Notes: generated by a model not told the origin, from the letters alone. Numbered from the stretch's first letter, positions 1 through 12,607 are shown. The stretch: DNA of 64,000 bases from Enterobacterales bacterium CwR94 (GCA_002837195.1 KZ478065.1:1-64000), one strand, 5' to 3'. Numbers and translations are program-made.

Positions 1-52
1 CATCTCCTTTACACGGAGGGGGTCGGCGGTTCGAGCCCGTCATCACCCACCA
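1..52 (+). tRNA. tRNA-Val (TAC), 5' truncated by window edge
   Basis: The 3' part of a valine tRNA: the anticodon arm (5-bp stem around loop TTTACAC, anticodon TAC), the variable region, the T arm with GTTCGAGCC, and the acceptor strand ending in an encoded CCA at 50-52. The 5' half lies outside the window. It sits 4 bases before tRNA-Lys, as in the E. coli valU-valX-valY-lysV cluster, so it is probably the last valine copy of such a cluster. Confidence 0.93.
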
Positions 53-56
53 TTTC

Positions 57-132
57 GGGTCGTTAGCTCAGTTGGTAGAGCAGTTGACTTTTAATCAATT
101 GGTCGCAGGTTCGAATCCTGCACGACCCACCA
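57..132 (+). tRNA. lysV: tRNA-Lys (TTT)
   Basis: A complete 76-base tRNA. The acceptor strand GGGTCGT pairs with ACGACCC before the encoded CCA. The D arm contains TAGCTCAGTTGGTAGAGCA, the anticodon loop is CTTTTAA (anticodon TTT), and the T loop is TTCGAAT. It is the last gene of the tRNA cluster and is followed directly by a hairpin terminator. The symbol is given by position relative to E. coli lysV. Confidence 0.97.
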
Positions 133-138
133 ATGTAG

Positions 139-163
139 AAAGGCGCCCTAAAGGCGCTTTTTT
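139..163 (+). terminator. Rho-independent terminator of the tRNA cluster
   Basis: GCGCC at 143-147 pairs with GGCGC at 153-157 around a CTAAA loop, followed by six T at 158-163. It lies 7 bases after tRNA-Lys and would end the Val-Lys transcript. Confidence 0.85.
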
Positions 164-182
164 GCTATGCGTTGAATTTGAC

Positions 183-256
183 GTCGTCTGTCCCCCATCC
201 CAATCTTCCCCCGCAAGTGGAAGAAGGAGCAAAAATTGCTCCCCTCTTTTCACTTT
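183..256. repeat. Degenerate copy of the GTCTGTCC-type interspersed repeat
   Basis: A C-rich then G-rich stretch with GTCGTCTGTCCCCC followed by imperfect palindromic arms (CTTCCCCCGC with later GGAAGAAGGAG, and GGAGCAAAAATTGCTCC). It resembles the better preserved repeat blocks near 26.05, 37.6 and 44.9 kb. It fills most of the gap between the tRNA terminator and the FlxA-like gene. Confidence 0.5.
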
Positions 257-335
257 CTTAACGCTTTTCCGCTCAAGTCCCCTGCCCTGCAATCCGATAA
301 CGTCTAGGTCATGGTTTACTTGCAAGGAGAAGGGA

Positions 336-683
336 ATGACAACCATTAATACCCATAGCCAAACCAGCATAGGGCAAACAAGCGGCGGCGGTGGCAATGC
401 TGGCAGCAGTACTGCCTCACAAATTGCAAAACTCACCCAGCAAATTCAGAAACTCACGACCCAGTTAAAGGATGTTGCGAATAGCAGCGGAATGACCACT
501 GAGCAGAAGCAAGAACAGCAGCAGTTGATCCAAACACAGATCAAAATGCTGCAGGCGCAGATCGCCCAATTGCAACGTCAGCAAGCAGAAGAAGCCCAAC
601 AAAAAACTCAGGCCAGCAGCGTAACCCGTGCGGATGGTCAAAACAGACCGACAGATAGTCATCAGGTAGACGTGTATATCTAA
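336..683 (+). CDS. FlxA-like protein
   Basis: A 115-residue protein that is almost entirely a Gln/Ala/Lys-rich amphipathic helix (residues about 25-90, heptad-like [26 protein letters not shown]), preceded by a Gly/Ser-rich linker. It matches the FlxA-like family, whose E. coli founder is a FliA-controlled Qin prophage gene of unknown function. The open frame extends upstream through tRNA-Lys, but the real start is the ATG at 336: it follows the Shine-Dalgarno AAGGAG (324-329) and gives a family-like length. The stop overlaps the convergent yfeR stop by three bases. A tRNA-flanking position is common for acquired genes, but no integrase is seen. Role unknown; the coiled coil is inferred from the repeat pattern. 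Confidence 0.75.
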   Translation: MTTINTHSQTSIGQTSGGGGNAGSSTASQIAKLTQQIQKLTTQLKDVANSSGMTTEQKQEQQQLIQTQIKMLQAQIAQLQRQQAEEAQQKTQASSVTRADGQNRPTDSHQVDVYI

Positions 684-1600
684 AAAATCCCTCGCTGCGC
701 CCGTTGCTGCGATAAGCGCGTCGCTTGCTGGCGAACCAATTGCCAAACGGCTTCGGCGGCGGGTGAAAGCGAGCGATTTTTACGGCGGATAAGCATTAAA
801 GTCCGATTAATAACCGGTAACAAAGGGCGTACCACCAATGGGCGCCCTTCCGGTAACGGCAGCGCCAATGCGGGCAAAATACTGATGCCTATCCCCGCCT
901 CTACCATCGGAAAGAGTGTGGCCGGATGCCCAACCTCTTGCACCACATTCACCGCAATACCTTGCGTCTGCAGCGCAGCATCAATTAACGCCCGGCTGCC
1001 GGATGCATAGTCCTGGAGAACCATCACACGATTGGCTAGCGCCTTCCAGGTGACCGCGTCCAGCGTCATCAAAGGATCATCCTGCCGACATAACAGCAGA
1101 AATGGCTCTTCCAGGATCACCTCAGACTCTAAATCCTGCATCTGCAAGGGGTTCACCACAATCCCAAAATCGACTTCTGCATTACGCACGCTTTGCAGTA
1201 CACCTTGCTGCACACGGTCGCGTAGCATTAGGCGAATATCCGGGTAACGCTGTTGGCTGGCTGAGATGCATTGCGGCATCAAATGGGCGGAAATGGTCTG
1301 GCTGGCGGCAATACGCACAGTTCCACTGCGCTGCTCTCCATAGCTGCGCACGTCTAATAACGTTGTATTCAGATCTTCAAGAATGCTTTCCAGGCGACGG
1401 GCCAACTGCGTTCCCGCTTCGGTGAGCACGACTTCACGCGTCGTACGGTCAAGCAACCGCACACCCGTTTCAGTTTCCAGCTCTTTAATACTGTGGCTAA
1501 CCGCAGACTGGCTGAGGCCGATATGCTGCCCGGCCTGACTAAAACTGCCGTAGCGGGCCACGGCAACAAAGACACGCAACTGACGTAAACTATAATTCAT
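680..1600 (-). CDS. yfeR: LysR-family transcriptional regulator YfeR
   Basis: A 306-residue LysR-type regulator. An N-terminal winged helix-turn-helix (residues 3-62; [20 protein letters not shown]) is followed by a periplasmic-binding-protein-like effector domain (about 90-300). It is divergent from yfeH across 95 bp, exactly as in E. coli, where YfeR is described as responding to osmolarity and acting on yfeH. The effector is unknown. An AT-rich spacer at 1601-1660 is the likely shared operator region. The start is the ATG at 1600, which places the HTH at the standard distance from the N terminus. Confidence 0.88.
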   Translation of the reverse strand: MNYSLRQLRVFVAVARYGSFSQAGQHIGLSQSAVSHSIKELETETGVRLLDRTTREVVLTEAGTQLARRLESILEDLNTTLLDVRSYGEQRSGTVRIAASQTISAHLMPQCISASQQRYPDIRLMLRDRVQQGVLQSVRNAEVDFGIVVNPLQMQDLESEVILEEPFLLLCRQDDPLMTLDAVTWKALANRVMVLQDYASGSRALIDAALQTQGIAVNVVQEVGHPATLFPMVEAGIGISILPALALPLPEGRPLVVRPLLPVINRTLMLIRRKNRSLSPAAEAVWQLVRQQATRLSQQRAQRGIF

Positions 1601-1695
1601 GTTTAAAATTCATAGATACATGCAATAAATCAATTTTATTTCTAAACTGAGGCGCAGCACAATACCGCCAACGCTTTTTAACCGGATATTAACAA

Positions 1696-2712
1696 ATGGG
1701 TTTTCTCCGTCTTGATCCAATGATGGTGAAGTTAATCATCACTGTTCTGCTGGCCTCTTTTCTTCCCGCAAAGGGAGGATTCGTCCCCTTTTTTGAAGGG
1801 CTGACCACGGCGGCCATCGCACTGCTGTTCTTTATGCACGGTGCCAAATTATCACGTGAAAAAATTATTGCGGGCAGCAGCCATTGGCGTCTGCACCTGT
1901 GGATTATGTTCAGCACTTTTGTGCTGTTTCCGATTTTAGGCTTGTTGTTGGTGTGGTGGCATCCCGTGGATGTGGGAACCGACATTTATACCGGCTTCTT
2001 ATATCTGTGTATTTTGCCCGCCACCGTTCAATCTGCGATTGCCTTTACCTCAATGGCAGGCGGTAACGTTGCCGCAGCGGTTTGCGCGGCCTCGGCATCC
2101 AGTCTGCTAGGCGTATTTATCTCGCCCTTACTGGTTAACCTGGTCATGAATGTGCACAGTGATGCGCCTTCTAACGGACTGGAGCAGATTGGCAAGATCA
2201 TGCTGCAACTGCTGGTGCCTTTTGTTCTCGGACACTTATCGCGGCGCTGGATTGGCGGCTGGGTCGAAAGACACCGCGGCTTGATTGGCAAAACCGATCA
2301 AACGTCCATTTTGTTAGTGGTCTATACCGCCTTTAGTGAAGCGGTGGTCAACGGCATTTGGCAGCGTGTCGGGGTGGATACCCTGCTGTGGATTTTGGCA
2401 GGAAGCGTGCTGTTGCTGGCACTGGTGCTGATCGTCAACGTGGTCGCCGCCCGTGCCTTTGGTTTTAACCGCGCTGATGAAATTACTATTCTGTTTTGCG
2501 GATCGAAAAAGAGCCTGGCAAACGGCGTGCCAATGGCTAACATTTTATTCCCCGCCTCTGCGGTGGGGATTATCGTGTTGCCATTAATGATTTTTCATCA
2601 GGTGCAGTTGATGGTGTGCTCTTTTATTGCGCAGCGCTATAAAAAGCAGGGTGAGCGCCTGGCCGCTGCGCAAGCGGCGCAGGAAGGTAAAGCCGTGCCA
2701 GCGCAGAAGTAA
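1696..2712 (+). CDS. yfeH: Bile acid:sodium symporter family protein YfeH
   Basis: A 338-residue polytopic inner-membrane protein of the SBF-like family (relatives of the bile acid/sodium symporters). About nine or ten hydrophobic segments are visible, from LIITVLLASFLPA near the N terminus to a C-terminal hydrophilic tail rich in Ala/Gln. Conserved family stretches include GGNVAAAVCAASASSLLG and CGSKKSLANGVPMAN, the latter in the position of the cation-binding crossover. Its substrate is unknown. It is divergent from yfeR, which probably controls it, and convergent with ypeB with adjacent stops (2712/2713). Confidence 0.88.
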   Translation: MGFLRLDPMMVKLIITVLLASFLPAKGGFVPFFEGLTTAAIALLFFMHGAKLSREKIIAGSSHWRLHLWIMFSTFVLFPILGLLLVWWHPVDVGTDIYTGFLYLCILPATVQSAIAFTSMAGGNVAAAVCAASASSLLGVFISPLLVNLVMNVHSDAPSNGLEQIGKIMLQLLVPFVLGHLSRRWIGGWVERHRGLIGKTDQTSILLVVYTAFSEAVVNGIWQRVGVDTLLWILAGSVLLLALVLIVNVVAARAFGFNRADEITILFCGSKKSLANGVPMANILFPASAVGIIVLPLMIFHQVQLMVCSFIAQRYKKQGERLAAAQAAQEGKAVPAQK

Positions 2713-2925
2713 TCAGCGTTTGAGGGGCTTCACCAGCCCCTCTAATCCTTCAATTTTAATCGCTAAGGTCATTTGCATCAGCTCTCCCAGATGGCCTTTG
2801 GGGAATTCGCCACTGCGCGCAAACCACAGCAAATACTCTTCAGGCAGATCGATTAACGCCCGACCTTTGTATTTTCCAAAGGGCATCAGGGTGTTGGCGA
2901 TTTCAAGCAGGTTCTCTTTTTCCAC
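2713..2925 (-). CDS. ypeB: DUF3820 family protein YpeB
   Basis: A 70-residue protein with the family core ANTLMPFGKYKGRALIDLPE and EYLLWFAR. The GTG at 2925 is chosen because it lies one base after the ligA stop and gives a product that starts VEKENLLEIAN, like E. coli YpeB. The longer upstream ATG at 2964 would lie inside ligA. Function is unknown; the family resembles small exonuclease-associated or DNA-related domains only weakly. It is translationally linked to ligA, so it is probably co-transcribed with it. Confidence 0.8.
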   Translation of the reverse strand: MEKENLLEIANTLMPFGKYKGRALIDLPEEYLLWFARSGEFPKGHLGELMQMTLAIKIEGLEGLVKPLKR

Positions 2926-2926
2926 C

Positions 2927-5936
<3,010 letters not shown>

Positions 5937-6154
5937 TGTATTCTCTGTTGTTCCAATATCTTGCCACCACGGCAAACTTTATCCTCTAACTGTATTTGCC
6001 AAGCTACACAAGTGCAAGTCTGCGCGCTGTTTTCTGATAAATAAGATACTAATCCTATGCTTTTCTGCTGTTTTTTCAGCCAAACAGACAGCGAAATGGA
6101 TAAAAAGCCAGGTTATAGTGGGCAACGTTGTTAGTCATGGGAGTCTTAACGGTA

Positions 6155-6916
6155 ATGGCATTATCTTCACAATCCCCTCGTCGCAGTGGCGTTCACTACT
6201 TTTTTGAAGGGTGGAAACTGATCCGTCTACCCGGCATTCGGCGCTTTGTTTTGCTGCCGTTATTGATCAACATCTTGCTGATGGGCGGCGCTTTTATTTG
6301 GCTATATTACCGCTTAGGGGACTGGATCCCCGCCATGATGTCGCATATCCCAGCCTGGCTGCAGTGGCTCAGCTATATCCTGTGGCCGATAACCGTTATC
6401 TCGATTGTGCTGGTTTTTAGCTACTTCTTCTCCACGCTTGCCAACTTTGTCGCCGCCCCTTTTTGCGGCTTATTGGCAGAACAACTGGAAGGCAAACTGA
6501 CCGGCAAGCCCCTGCCGGATGCCGGATGGGCAGCCATGGTGAAAGATATTCCGCGGATCATGAAACGCGAGTGGCAGAAGTTTGCCTGGTATCTGCCCAG
6601 AGCCTTGCTGTTATTAGTGCTCTACTTTGTTCCCGGATTCGGCCAAACCGTGGCACCGGTTTTGTGGTTCCTGTTCAGTGCCTGGATGCTGGCCATCCAG
6701 TATTGTGATTTTCCTTTTGATAATCACAAAGTCAGCTTTGCGACTATGCGCAGCGCCCTTCGCCAGCACAAAGTGACCAATATGCAATTTGGGTCACTGG
6801 TGAGCCTGTTTACCCTCATCCCCATTCTTAATCTGGCCATCATGCCGGTTGCCGTTTGTGGCGCAACCGCCATGTGGGTCGATAAATACCGCGCGCAACT
6901 GGGCCGGGTTCAGTAA
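6155..6916 (+). CDS. cysZ: Sulfate permease CysZ
   Basis: A 253-residue inner-membrane protein, as long as E. coli CysZ, which moves sulfate into the cell for cysteine synthesis. Hydrophobic segments lie at about residues 27-50, 70-95, 145-175 and 205-230, with conserved stretches [13 protein letters not shown] and [12 protein letters not shown]. The ATG at 6155 is preferred over those at 6128 and 6137: it has a GGAG 12 bases upstream and restores the family N terminus. It stands between zipA and cysK, so it belongs to the sulfur genes of this stretch. Confidence 0.93.
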   Translation: MALSSQSPRRSGVHYFFEGWKLIRLPGIRRFVLLPLLINILLMGGAFIWLYYRLGDWIPAMMSHIPAWLQWLSYILWPITVISIVLVFSYFFSTLANFVAAPFCGLLAEQLEGKLTGKPLPDAGWAAMVKDIPRIMKREWQKFAWYLPRALLLLVLYFVPGFGQTVAPVLWFLFSAWMLAIQYCDFPFDNHKVSFATMRSALRQHKVTNMQFGSLVSLFTLIPILNLAIMPVAVCGATAMWVDKYRAQLGRVQ

Positions 6917-6926
6917 ATCTTCGTAA

Positions 6927-6951
6927 AGCAGAGGGGACTCTCTCCTCTGCT
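6927..6951 (+). other. Hairpin after cysZ
   Basis: AGCAGAG at 6927-6933 pairs with CTCTGCT at 6945-6951. The stem extends inward to about 11 bp (one G-T pair) around a CTC loop. It lies 11 bases after the cysZ stop. A weak T tract makes it a poor intrinsic terminator; an mRNA-end stabiliser is as likely. Confidence 0.5.
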
Positions 6952-7073
6952 ATCCTGTTATGCAAAGCCTTATTTCGACTGCACATATCCATATGCCATT
7001 TGCTTACTTCCTTGCGTCAGTCGATCGGGTATTCTCAGAGCGTTACCAAAATTCAACCAGTTAAGGACGGGCT

Positions 7074-8045
7074 ATGAGCAAGATTTATGAAGACAACTCC
7101 CAAACCATTGGTCACACGCCACTGGTGCGACTCAATCGCATTGGCAACGGACGTATTCTGGCGAAGGTTGAATCACGTAACCCTAGCTTCAGCGTGAAAT
7201 GCCGTATCGGTGCCAACATGATTTGGGACGCAGAAAAACGCGGTATCCTCAAAGCGGGTATCGAACTGGTTGAGCCCACCAGCGGTAACACCGGTATTGC
7301 GCTGGCTTACGTTGCCGCAGCCCGCGGTTATAAGTTAACGCTGACCATGCCAGAAACCATGAGCGTTGAGCGCCGTAAATTACTGAAAGCGCTGGGCGCG
7401 AACCTGGTGCTGACAGAAGGCGCGAAAGGCATGAAAGGCGCCATCGCCAAAGCAGAAGAAATTGTTGCCAGCAATCCTGATAAATTCGTTTTGCTGCAGC
7501 AGTTCAGCAACCCGGCTAACCCAGAGATCCATGAGAAAACTACCGGCCCTGAAATCTGGGAAGACACTGACGGCGACGTTGATGTGTTTATTGCCGGTGT
7601 CGGCACTGGCGGAACCTTAACGGGCGTCAGCCGTTACATCAAAAATACCAAGGGCAAAAAGGATCTGATCACCGTCGCGGTTGAACCCACCGATTCACCG
7701 GTGATTGCGCAGGCACTCGCAGGTGATGAGATCAAACCTGGCCCGCATAAAATTCAGGGGATCGGTGCTGGCTTTATCCCTGGCAACCTGGATTTAGACC
7801 TGATTGATCGCGTGGTCGCAATTACCAATGATGAAGCGATCAGCACAGCACGCAAGCTGATGGAAGAAGAAGGTATTCTGGCCGGGATCTCCTCGGGCGC
7901 TGCCGTTGCGGCTGCGCTCAAGCTGCAGGAAGAGGAAGCCTTCGCGAATAAAAATATCGTCGTGATTCTGCCGTCTTCCGGCGAGCGTTATTTAAGTACC
8001 GCCCTTTTCGCCGATCTTTTCACCGAAAAAGAACTGCAGCAGTAA
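7074..8045 (+). CDS. cysK: Cysteine synthase A (O-acetylserine sulfhydrylase)
   Basis: A 323-residue PLP enzyme, identical in length to E. coli CysK. It makes cysteine from O-acetylserine and sulfide in the cytoplasm. Lys42 in NPSFSVKCR is the Schiff-base lysine, TSGNTG binds the substrate carboxylate, and GTGGT binds the PLP phosphate. The ATG follows AAGGACGG. It is monocistronic between cysZ and the pts operon. CysB control is expected from the family; no operator was identified in the 122 bp after the upstream hairpin. Confidence 0.97.
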   Translation: MSKIYEDNSQTIGHTPLVRLNRIGNGRILAKVESRNPSFSVKCRIGANMIWDAEKRGILKAGIELVEPTSGNTGIALAYVAAARGYKLTLTMPETMSVERRKLLKALGANLVLTEGAKGMKGAIAKAEEIVASNPDKFVLLQQFSNPANPEIHEKTTGPEIWEDTDGDVDVFIAGVGTGGTLTGVSRYIKNTKGKKDLITVAVEPTDSPVIAQALAGDEIKPGPHKIQGIGAGFIPGNLDLDLIDRVVAITNDEAISTARKLMEEEGILAGISSGAAVAAALKLQEEEAFANKNIVVILPSSGERYLSTALFADLFTEKELQQ

Positions 8046-8065
8046 CGCCATTTAGCAAAAAAGGC

Positions 8066-8094
8066 GAAAAAAGCACCCAAATGGGTGCTTTTTT
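8066..8094 (+). terminator. cysK terminator
   Basis: AAGCACCC (8071-8078) pairs with GGGTGCTT (8083-8090) around AAAT, with A residues before and a T tract to 8094. It starts about 20 bases after the cysK stop. Confidence 0.9.
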
Positions 8095-8163
8095 GTGGGC
8101 TGCATCAAACTTTTGGTGTCGTACCAATTGAAACCCGGGTCTTGCTCTGGTATTTAACCTGCG

Positions 8164-8256
8164 AATTATTTTGAAGCCTGAAATTAATCCCTGCCGCATG
8201 AGAAAAAGCTGAATCAACTGACCGGTTTGGCGCAGGGACACAAAAAACGGCATAAT
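8164..8256 (+). promoter_or_regulatory. Candidate upstream pts promoter (P0-like) with CRP-like site
   Basis: TTGGCG at 8227-8232 and CATAAT at 8251-8256 are spaced 18 bases, a reasonable sigma-70 pair, in the phrase GGCATAAT that resembles the E. coli ptsH P0 -10 region. Upstream, 8164-8190 holds TTATTTTGA then AAATTAAT, like the E. coli P0 CRP site. This rests on remembered similarity to E. coli, not on an alignment. It would leave a leader of about 165 bases before ptsH. Confidence 0.45.
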
Positions 8257-8381
8257 AGTGTGCGACGGTGCGTAGGGAAAACGCATTTTCCGTTACGTCC
8301 TTCGTACTCTGCATTGCGCAGGCCATTGCTAATGGTCAATGTTTTGCGCGACCTGTACAAGCTAAAGTTCAGCCTCCAGGC

Positions 8382-8387
8382 TAGACT
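8382..8387 (+). promoter_or_regulatory. Candidate proximal pts promoter -10 (P1-like)
   Basis: TAGACT inside GGCTAGACTCTAGTTC, about 40 bases before the ptsH ATG. It resembles the E. coli ptsH P1 -10 phrase GGCTAGACTTTAG. No good -35 is visible at the normal distance. Confidence 0.4.
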
Positions 8388-8427
8388 CTAGTTCACAACA
8401 CCAAACCATGAAAGTTGGGGAAAAAGA

Positions 8428-8685
8428 ATGTTCCAGCAAGAAGTGACTATCACCGCACCTAATGGCCTGCACACTCGTCCGGCCGCTCAGTTTGTTAAAG
8501 AAGCGAAAGGCTTTACTTCTGATATCACCGTAACCTCCAATGGCAAATCTGCCAGCGCGAAAAGCCTGTTCAAGCTGCAGACCCTGGGTCTGACTCAGGG
8601 CACCGTCGTGACCCTGTCAGCGGAAGGTGAAGATGAGCAGAAAGCGGTTGAGCATCTGGTCAAACTGATGGCAGAACTGGAATAA
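8428..8685 (+). CDS. ptsH: Phosphocarrier protein HPr
   Basis: An 85-residue HPr, the general phosphocarrier of the PEP:sugar phosphotransferase system. It accepts phosphate from enzyme I on His15 (GLHTRPA) and passes it to EIIA domains. The Ser46 region (SAKSLFKLQ) is present, although enterobacteria lack the Gram-positive HPr kinase. The ATG follows GGGGAA. It is the first gene of ptsH-ptsI-crr; the gap to ptsI is unusually long here (258 bp). Confidence 0.98.
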   Translation: MFQQEVTITAPNGLHTRPAAQFVKEAKGFTSDITVTSNGKSASAKSLFKLQTLGLTQGTVVTLSAEGEDEQKAVEHLVKLMAELE

Positions 8686-8733
8686 GTTCTTCCGTTTGCG
8701 TTATCAGATGGATTTAATGCATCACTTTTTGAT

Positions 8734-8752
8734 CGCGGACAGCATGTCCGCG
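8734..8752 (+). other. Strong hairpin in the ptsH-ptsI spacer
   Basis: CGCGGACA (8734-8741) and TGTCCGCG (8745-8752) form a perfect 8-bp stem around GCA, followed by TTGTTGCTTTCG. The tract is too interrupted for a full terminator but could attenuate, or stabilise the upstream ptsH message so that HPr is made in excess over enzyme I. Confidence 0.6.
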
Positions 8753-8943
8753 TTGTTGCTTTCGTAAAGTACGCGAATGCGTTTTATCTCCTTGAGAATC
8801 AACAATCAAACGGTCTGGTAACGCACAGTTTGCTTCCCGTTCTATGGCTACCCTGTGTAACCCTATGAACGGGTAAATGTTTTGACCCATCCACGAAGCC
8901 TAATCGCCTGGGCTCCAGTGATATCACAAATAAAGGTAGGGTT

Positions 8944-10671
8944 ATGATTTCAGGCATTTTAGCATCTCCAGGTATCGCGTTCGGCAAGGCACTCCTGCTG
9001 AAAGAAGACGAGATCGTTATCAACCGCAAAAAGATTTCTGACGACCAGGTCGATCAGGAAATTCAGCGATTCCTTGACGGCCGCGGCAAAGCCTCTGAGC
9101 AGCTCGAAGCCATCAAAATCAAAGCGGCTGAAACCTTTGGTGAAGAAAAAGCAGACATCTTTGACGGGCACATCATGCTGCTGGAAGATGAAGAGCTGGA
9201 GCAGGAAATCATCTCGAACATCAAAGATGATAAAATGTCTGCAGATGCCGCTGCCCACAAAGTGATTGAAGACCAGGCAAAAGCGCTGGAAGAACTCGAT
9301 GACGAATACCTGAAAGAGCGTGCGGCTGACGTGCGTGACATCGGTAAGCGTCTACTGCAGAACATCCTTGGTCTGCACATTGTTGACCTGAGTGCTATCA
9401 AAGACGAAGCCATTCTGGTTGCCAAAGACCTGACCCCGTCAGAAACCGCACAGCTTAACCTGAAGAAAGTGCTGGGTTTCATTACCGACATGGGCGGTCG
9501 TACTTCTCACACCTCCATCATGGCGCGTTCTCTGGAACTGCCTGCGATCGTGGGTACTGGTGAAGTCACCAGCCGCGTGAACAACGGTGATTACCTGATC
9601 CTCGACGGTGTGAACAACAAAATTTACGTCAATCCTACCGAGCAGCAGATCGATGAGCTGAAAGCAGTTCGCGATCAGTATGTGGCGGAAAAAGACGAGC
9701 TGGCCAAGCTGAAAGACCTGCCAGCCATTACGCTTGATGGTCATCAAGTTGAAGTGTGCGGCAACATCGGCACCGTGCGTGATATCGCCGGTGTGGAGCG
9801 CAACGGCGGTGAAGGCGTTGGCTTGTACCGTACCGAATTCCTGTTTATGGATCGCGACTCACTGCCTTCTGAAGATGAGCAGTTCCAGGCTTATAAAGCC
9901 GTGGCAGAAGCCATGGGCTCGCAGGCAGTGATTGTGCGTACCATGGACATTGGCGGCGATAAAGATCTGCCGTACATGAACCTGCCGAAAGAAGAGAACC
10001 CGTTCCTGGGCTGGCGTGCAATCCGTATCGCCATGGATCGTAAAGAGATTCTGCATGCTCAGTTGCGTGCCATTCTGCGTGCATCCGCGTTTGGTAAACT
10101 GCGTATCATGTTCCCAATGATCATTTCCGTTGAGGAAGTGCGCATGTTGAAAGGCGAGCTGGAAACCCTGAAAGCCGCATTGCGCACCGAAGGCAAAGCC
10201 TTTGATGAGACCATTGAAGTGGGCATTATGGTGGAAACCCCTGCTTCTGCAGTGATCGCACACCATTTAGCGAAAGAAGTCGATTTCTTCAGTATTGGGA
10301 CTAACGACTTAACGCAGTATACTCTGGCGGTGGACCGTGGTAACGACCTGATTTCTCACCTCTACAACCCAATGTCCCCTTCCGTATTGACGCTGATCAA
10401 ACAAGTGATTGATGCATCTCACGCGGCAGGAAAATGGACCGGAATGTGTGGTGAGCTGGCCGGTGACGAACGTGCTACACTACTGTTACTGGGAATGGGG
10501 CTGGATGAATTCAGCATGAGTGCCATTTCTATCCCACGCATCAAGAAAATTATTCGTAATGCGAATTTTGAAGATGCGAAGGCATTAGCAGAGCAGGCTC
10601 TGGCTCAACCGACAGCGGAAGAGTTAATGAACCTGGTGAACACGTTCATTGAAGAAAAAACTATCTGCTGA
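8944..10671 (+). CDS. ptsI: PTS enzyme I
   Basis: A 575-residue phosphoenolpyruvate-protein phosphotransferase, identical in length to E. coli. The N-terminal HPr-binding and phosphohistidine domain carries His189 in [13 protein letters not shown]. The C-terminal TIM barrel binds PEP and Mg2+ ([25 protein letters not shown], active Cys in GMCGE). It starts the cytoplasmic phosphate relay EI to HPr to EIIA. It stands second in the operon; crr begins 43 bases later. Confidence 0.98.
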   Translation: MISGILASPGIAFGKALLLKEDEIVINRKKISDDQVDQEIQRFLDGRGKASEQLEAIKIKAAETFGEEKADIFDGHIMLLEDEELEQEIISNIKDDKMSADAAAHKVIEDQAKALEELDDEYLKERAADVRDIGKRLLQNILGLHIVDLSAIKDEAILVAKDLTPSETAQLNLKKVLGFITDMGGRTSHTSIMARSLELPAIVGTGEVTSRVNNGDYLILDGVNNKIYVNPTEQQIDELKAVRDQYVAEKDELAKLKDLPAITLDGHQVEVCGNIGTVRDIAGVERNGGEGVGLYRTEFLFMDRDSLPSEDEQFQAYKAVAEAMGSQAVIVRTMDIGGDKDLPYMNLPKEENPFLGWRAIRIAMDRKEILHAQLRAILRASAFGKLRIMFPMIISVEEVRMLKGELETLKAALRTEGKAFDETIEVGIMVETPASAVIAHHLAKEVDFFSIGTNDLTQYTLAVDRGNDLISHLYNPMSPSVLTLIKQVIDASHAAGKWTGMCGELAGDERATLLLLGMGLDEFSMSAISIPRIKKIIRNANFEDAKALAEQALAQPTAEELMNLVNTFIEEKTIC

Positions 10672-10714
10672 TTCCACGGACGCTAGCCCAATATTACTGC
10701 TTAGGAGAAAGATC

Positions 10715-11218
10715 ATGGGTTTGTTTTCTAAACTGTTTGGCGACAAATCAGATAGCGCAACCGGTGCTATTGAAATCGTTGCACCTCTGTCTGGCGAAAT
10801 CGTTAACATCGAAGATGTACCAGACGTCGTGTTTGCGGAGAAAATTGTCGGCGACGGTATCGCGATCAAACCGACTGGCAACAAGATGGTTGCGCCTGTG
10901 GATGGGACAATCGGAAAAATTTTCGAAACCAACCACGCTTTCTCAATCGAATCCGACAGTGGTATTGAGCTGTTTGTTCACTTCGGTATCGACACGGTTG
11001 AGCTGAAAGGTGAAGGCTTTAAGCGCATCGCGGAAGAAGGCCAGAAAGTGAAGAAAGGCGACGTGGTCATCGAGTTCGATCTGGCGCTGCTGGAAGAAAA
11101 AGCGAAATCAACACTGACGCCGGTCGTGATTTCAAATATGGATGAAATCAAAGAACTGACCAAATTAACCGGTCAGGTCACTGTGGGTGAAACCCCGGTT
11201 ATCCGTATTAAGAAGTAA
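10715..11218 (+). CDS. crr: PTS glucose-specific EIIA component
   Basis: A 167-residue EIIA-Glc, the phosphorylatable regulator of glucose uptake, adenylate cyclase and inducer exclusion. His74 (ETNHAF) and His89 (LFVHFG) are the two active-site histidines. The N-terminal amphipathic membrane-binding helix (MGLFSKLFG) is retained; E. coli has two more residues in this segment. The ATG at 10715 follows AGGAGAAAG; a longer frame back to 10649 overlaps ptsI and is not a real start. It ends the pts operon. Confidence 0.98.
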   Translation: MGLFSKLFGDKSDSATGAIEIVAPLSGEIVNIEDVPDVVFAEKIVGDGIAIKPTGNKMVAPVDGTIGKIFETNHAFSIESDSGIELFVHFGIDTVELKGEGFKRIAEEGQKVKKGDVVIEFDLALLEEKAKSTLTPVVISNMDEIKELTKLTGQVTVGETPVIRIKK

Positions 11219-11233
11219 GCAACACATCGTTGA

Positions 11234-11259
11234 TAAACGGCACTTCGGTGCCGTTTTTT
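11234..11259 (+). terminator. pts operon terminator
   Basis: ACGGCAC (11237-11243) and GTGCCGT (11248-11254) around a stable TTCG tetraloop, then a T run to 11259. The run overlaps the stop codon of the convergent histidine kinase gene (11258-11260). Confidence 0.93.
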
Positions 11260-12607
11260 ATTGGGGTAATACCCAGTGCGGTAAACGTATCGTCAGTGAT
11301 AAGCCGCCCCGTTCACCGTTTTCCGCAAACACTTCTCCCTGATGCGCGAGCACCACTTTGCGCACAATCGACAGCCCCAGGCCATATCCTTTTCCCTGTA
11401 GCGGCGTGTTCACGCGCACAAAGGGATCGAAGATACTGGACAGTTTATCGCTCTCTACGCCAGGCCCCTGATCGGCGACGTTGATACTGAGCCAACTTCC
11501 CTCTTTGTGCAAAGAGACAACGACCTTCTGTCCCGCGAGTGAGTAGCGCAGCGCATTGCGCACGACGTTTTCCACCGCCCGTCGCACCAACTCCGCATCG
11601 CCTTTGACGGTGTAATCGTCACGGTCACTGGCTGCCAGCTGAATATCAACGCCCGGCAGCTGCGCCTCGAAGCGCGCATCGTTCACCACAACCTCTAGCA
11701 GTGCCAGTAAGTCAAAATAGCGCTCTTCCTGGCCGCTATCGTTTTCGGCGCGTGAGAGTGTCAGTAGCTCACCAATCATTTTATCCAGCCGCCGCGCCTC
11801 TTCATCAATTCGGTCTAGCGCGCTCTCCACCGATGTCGCCGTTTGTCGCGCCAACCCCGTCGCCAACTGCAAACGCGCCAGCGGGGAACGCAACTCATGA
11901 GAGATATCATGCAATAGCTCTTCTCGCGCTTTGACCAGCACCGCCAGGCGCTCCACCATCGCGTCGAAATCTTTTGCTACCGTGGCTAATTCATCGTGCC
12001 GACGCCGCATTTGTGGCCACAGACGAACGCTTAAATCGCCCCGGGAAACCTGTTCAAAGCCCTCGCGCAGTTGGCGCATCGGACGCGCAAGGTTACGTGC
12101 CAACAGTAAACTGAACAACAAGCCCGCCACCGCCGCAATAATAAACAGGGGCTCGGGTATATTGAGAATACTGCGTGGCGGATGGCTCATACGGCTATCT
12201 TCGCGCAACCCGCGAACGTCATAGCGCAGCCTGTAAAATTGACCATCGGCTCCCTGTACCCACTCCACCACTTGATCCGGGAAAGGCCGTGACGTCTCGG
12301 CCTCACCAGTGACCGGCAGCGATGCCGGTTGCGCCATCGGTTCAACAGAAAAAAAGCGTCTGTCGCCGGGTGACCAGCCGGCCATCATGTCATTGAGCGC
12401 GGGTAATCCGCCGTGGCTTAACACCGATACCGCCGAGGCCATTTGCAGATTCACCACCCGTCGCGCGGCACTGTACTCCGGCGGCTCATGATGCTTACCG
12501 TTAAGGGTAAATCCCAGCCACAGCAGTTGGCTTATCGCAATAAAGGTTAGCCAGAAACCAAACAGGATCTTCCAGAACAGGCGTCCCTGGAAATAGCGGC
12601 GTTTCAT
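11258..12607 (-). CDS. Sensor histidine kinase, CpxA/BaeS-like
   Basis: A 449-residue membrane sensor kinase. An N-terminal membrane segment (about residues 12-32) is followed by a periplasmic loop to about 150 and a second segment (LFIIAAVAGLLFSLLLA). Then come a HAMP domain, the H box HDISHELRSPLARLQ, and the ATPase boxes N (ENVVRNALRYS), G1 (DQGPGV) and G2 (GYGLGLSIV). It autophosphorylates on the H-box histidine and passes phosphate to the regulator encoded just upstream; the two genes overlap by four bases (ATGA). The signal is unknown. The gene pair is divergent from the MacAB-type pump, so envelope or antimicrobial stress is a reasonable guess. Confidence 0.88.
   Translation of the reverse strand: MKRRYFQGRLFWKILFGFWLTFIAISQLLWLGFTLNGKHHEPPEYSAARRVVNLQMASAVSVLSHGGLPALNDMMAGWSPGDRRFFSVEPMAQPASLPVTGEAETSRPFPDQVVEWVQGADGQFYRLRYDVRGLREDSRMSHPPRSILNIPEPLFIIAAVAGLLFSLLLARNLARPMRQLREGFEQVSRGDLSVRLWPQMRRRHDELATVAKDFDAMVERLAVLVKAREELLHDISHELRSPLARLQLATGLARQTATSVESALDRIDEEARRLDKMIGELLTLSRAENDSGQEERYFDLLALLEVVVNDARFEAQLPGVDIQLAASDRDDYTVKGDAELVRRAVENVVRNALRYSLAGQKVVVSLHKEGSWLSINVADQGPGVESDKLSSIFDPFVRVNTPLQGKGYGLGLSIVRKVVLAHQGEVFAENGERGGLSLTIRLPHWVLPQ

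Noticed and set aside
72-335. N-terminal extension of the FlxA-like protein
   Set aside because: The frame would translate tRNA-Lys and its terminator; the ATG at 336 has a good ribosome site.
72-683. Prophage or genomic island boundary at tRNA-Lys
   Set aside because: Only one FlxA-like gene and no integrase or second tRNA end; not enough to call an element.
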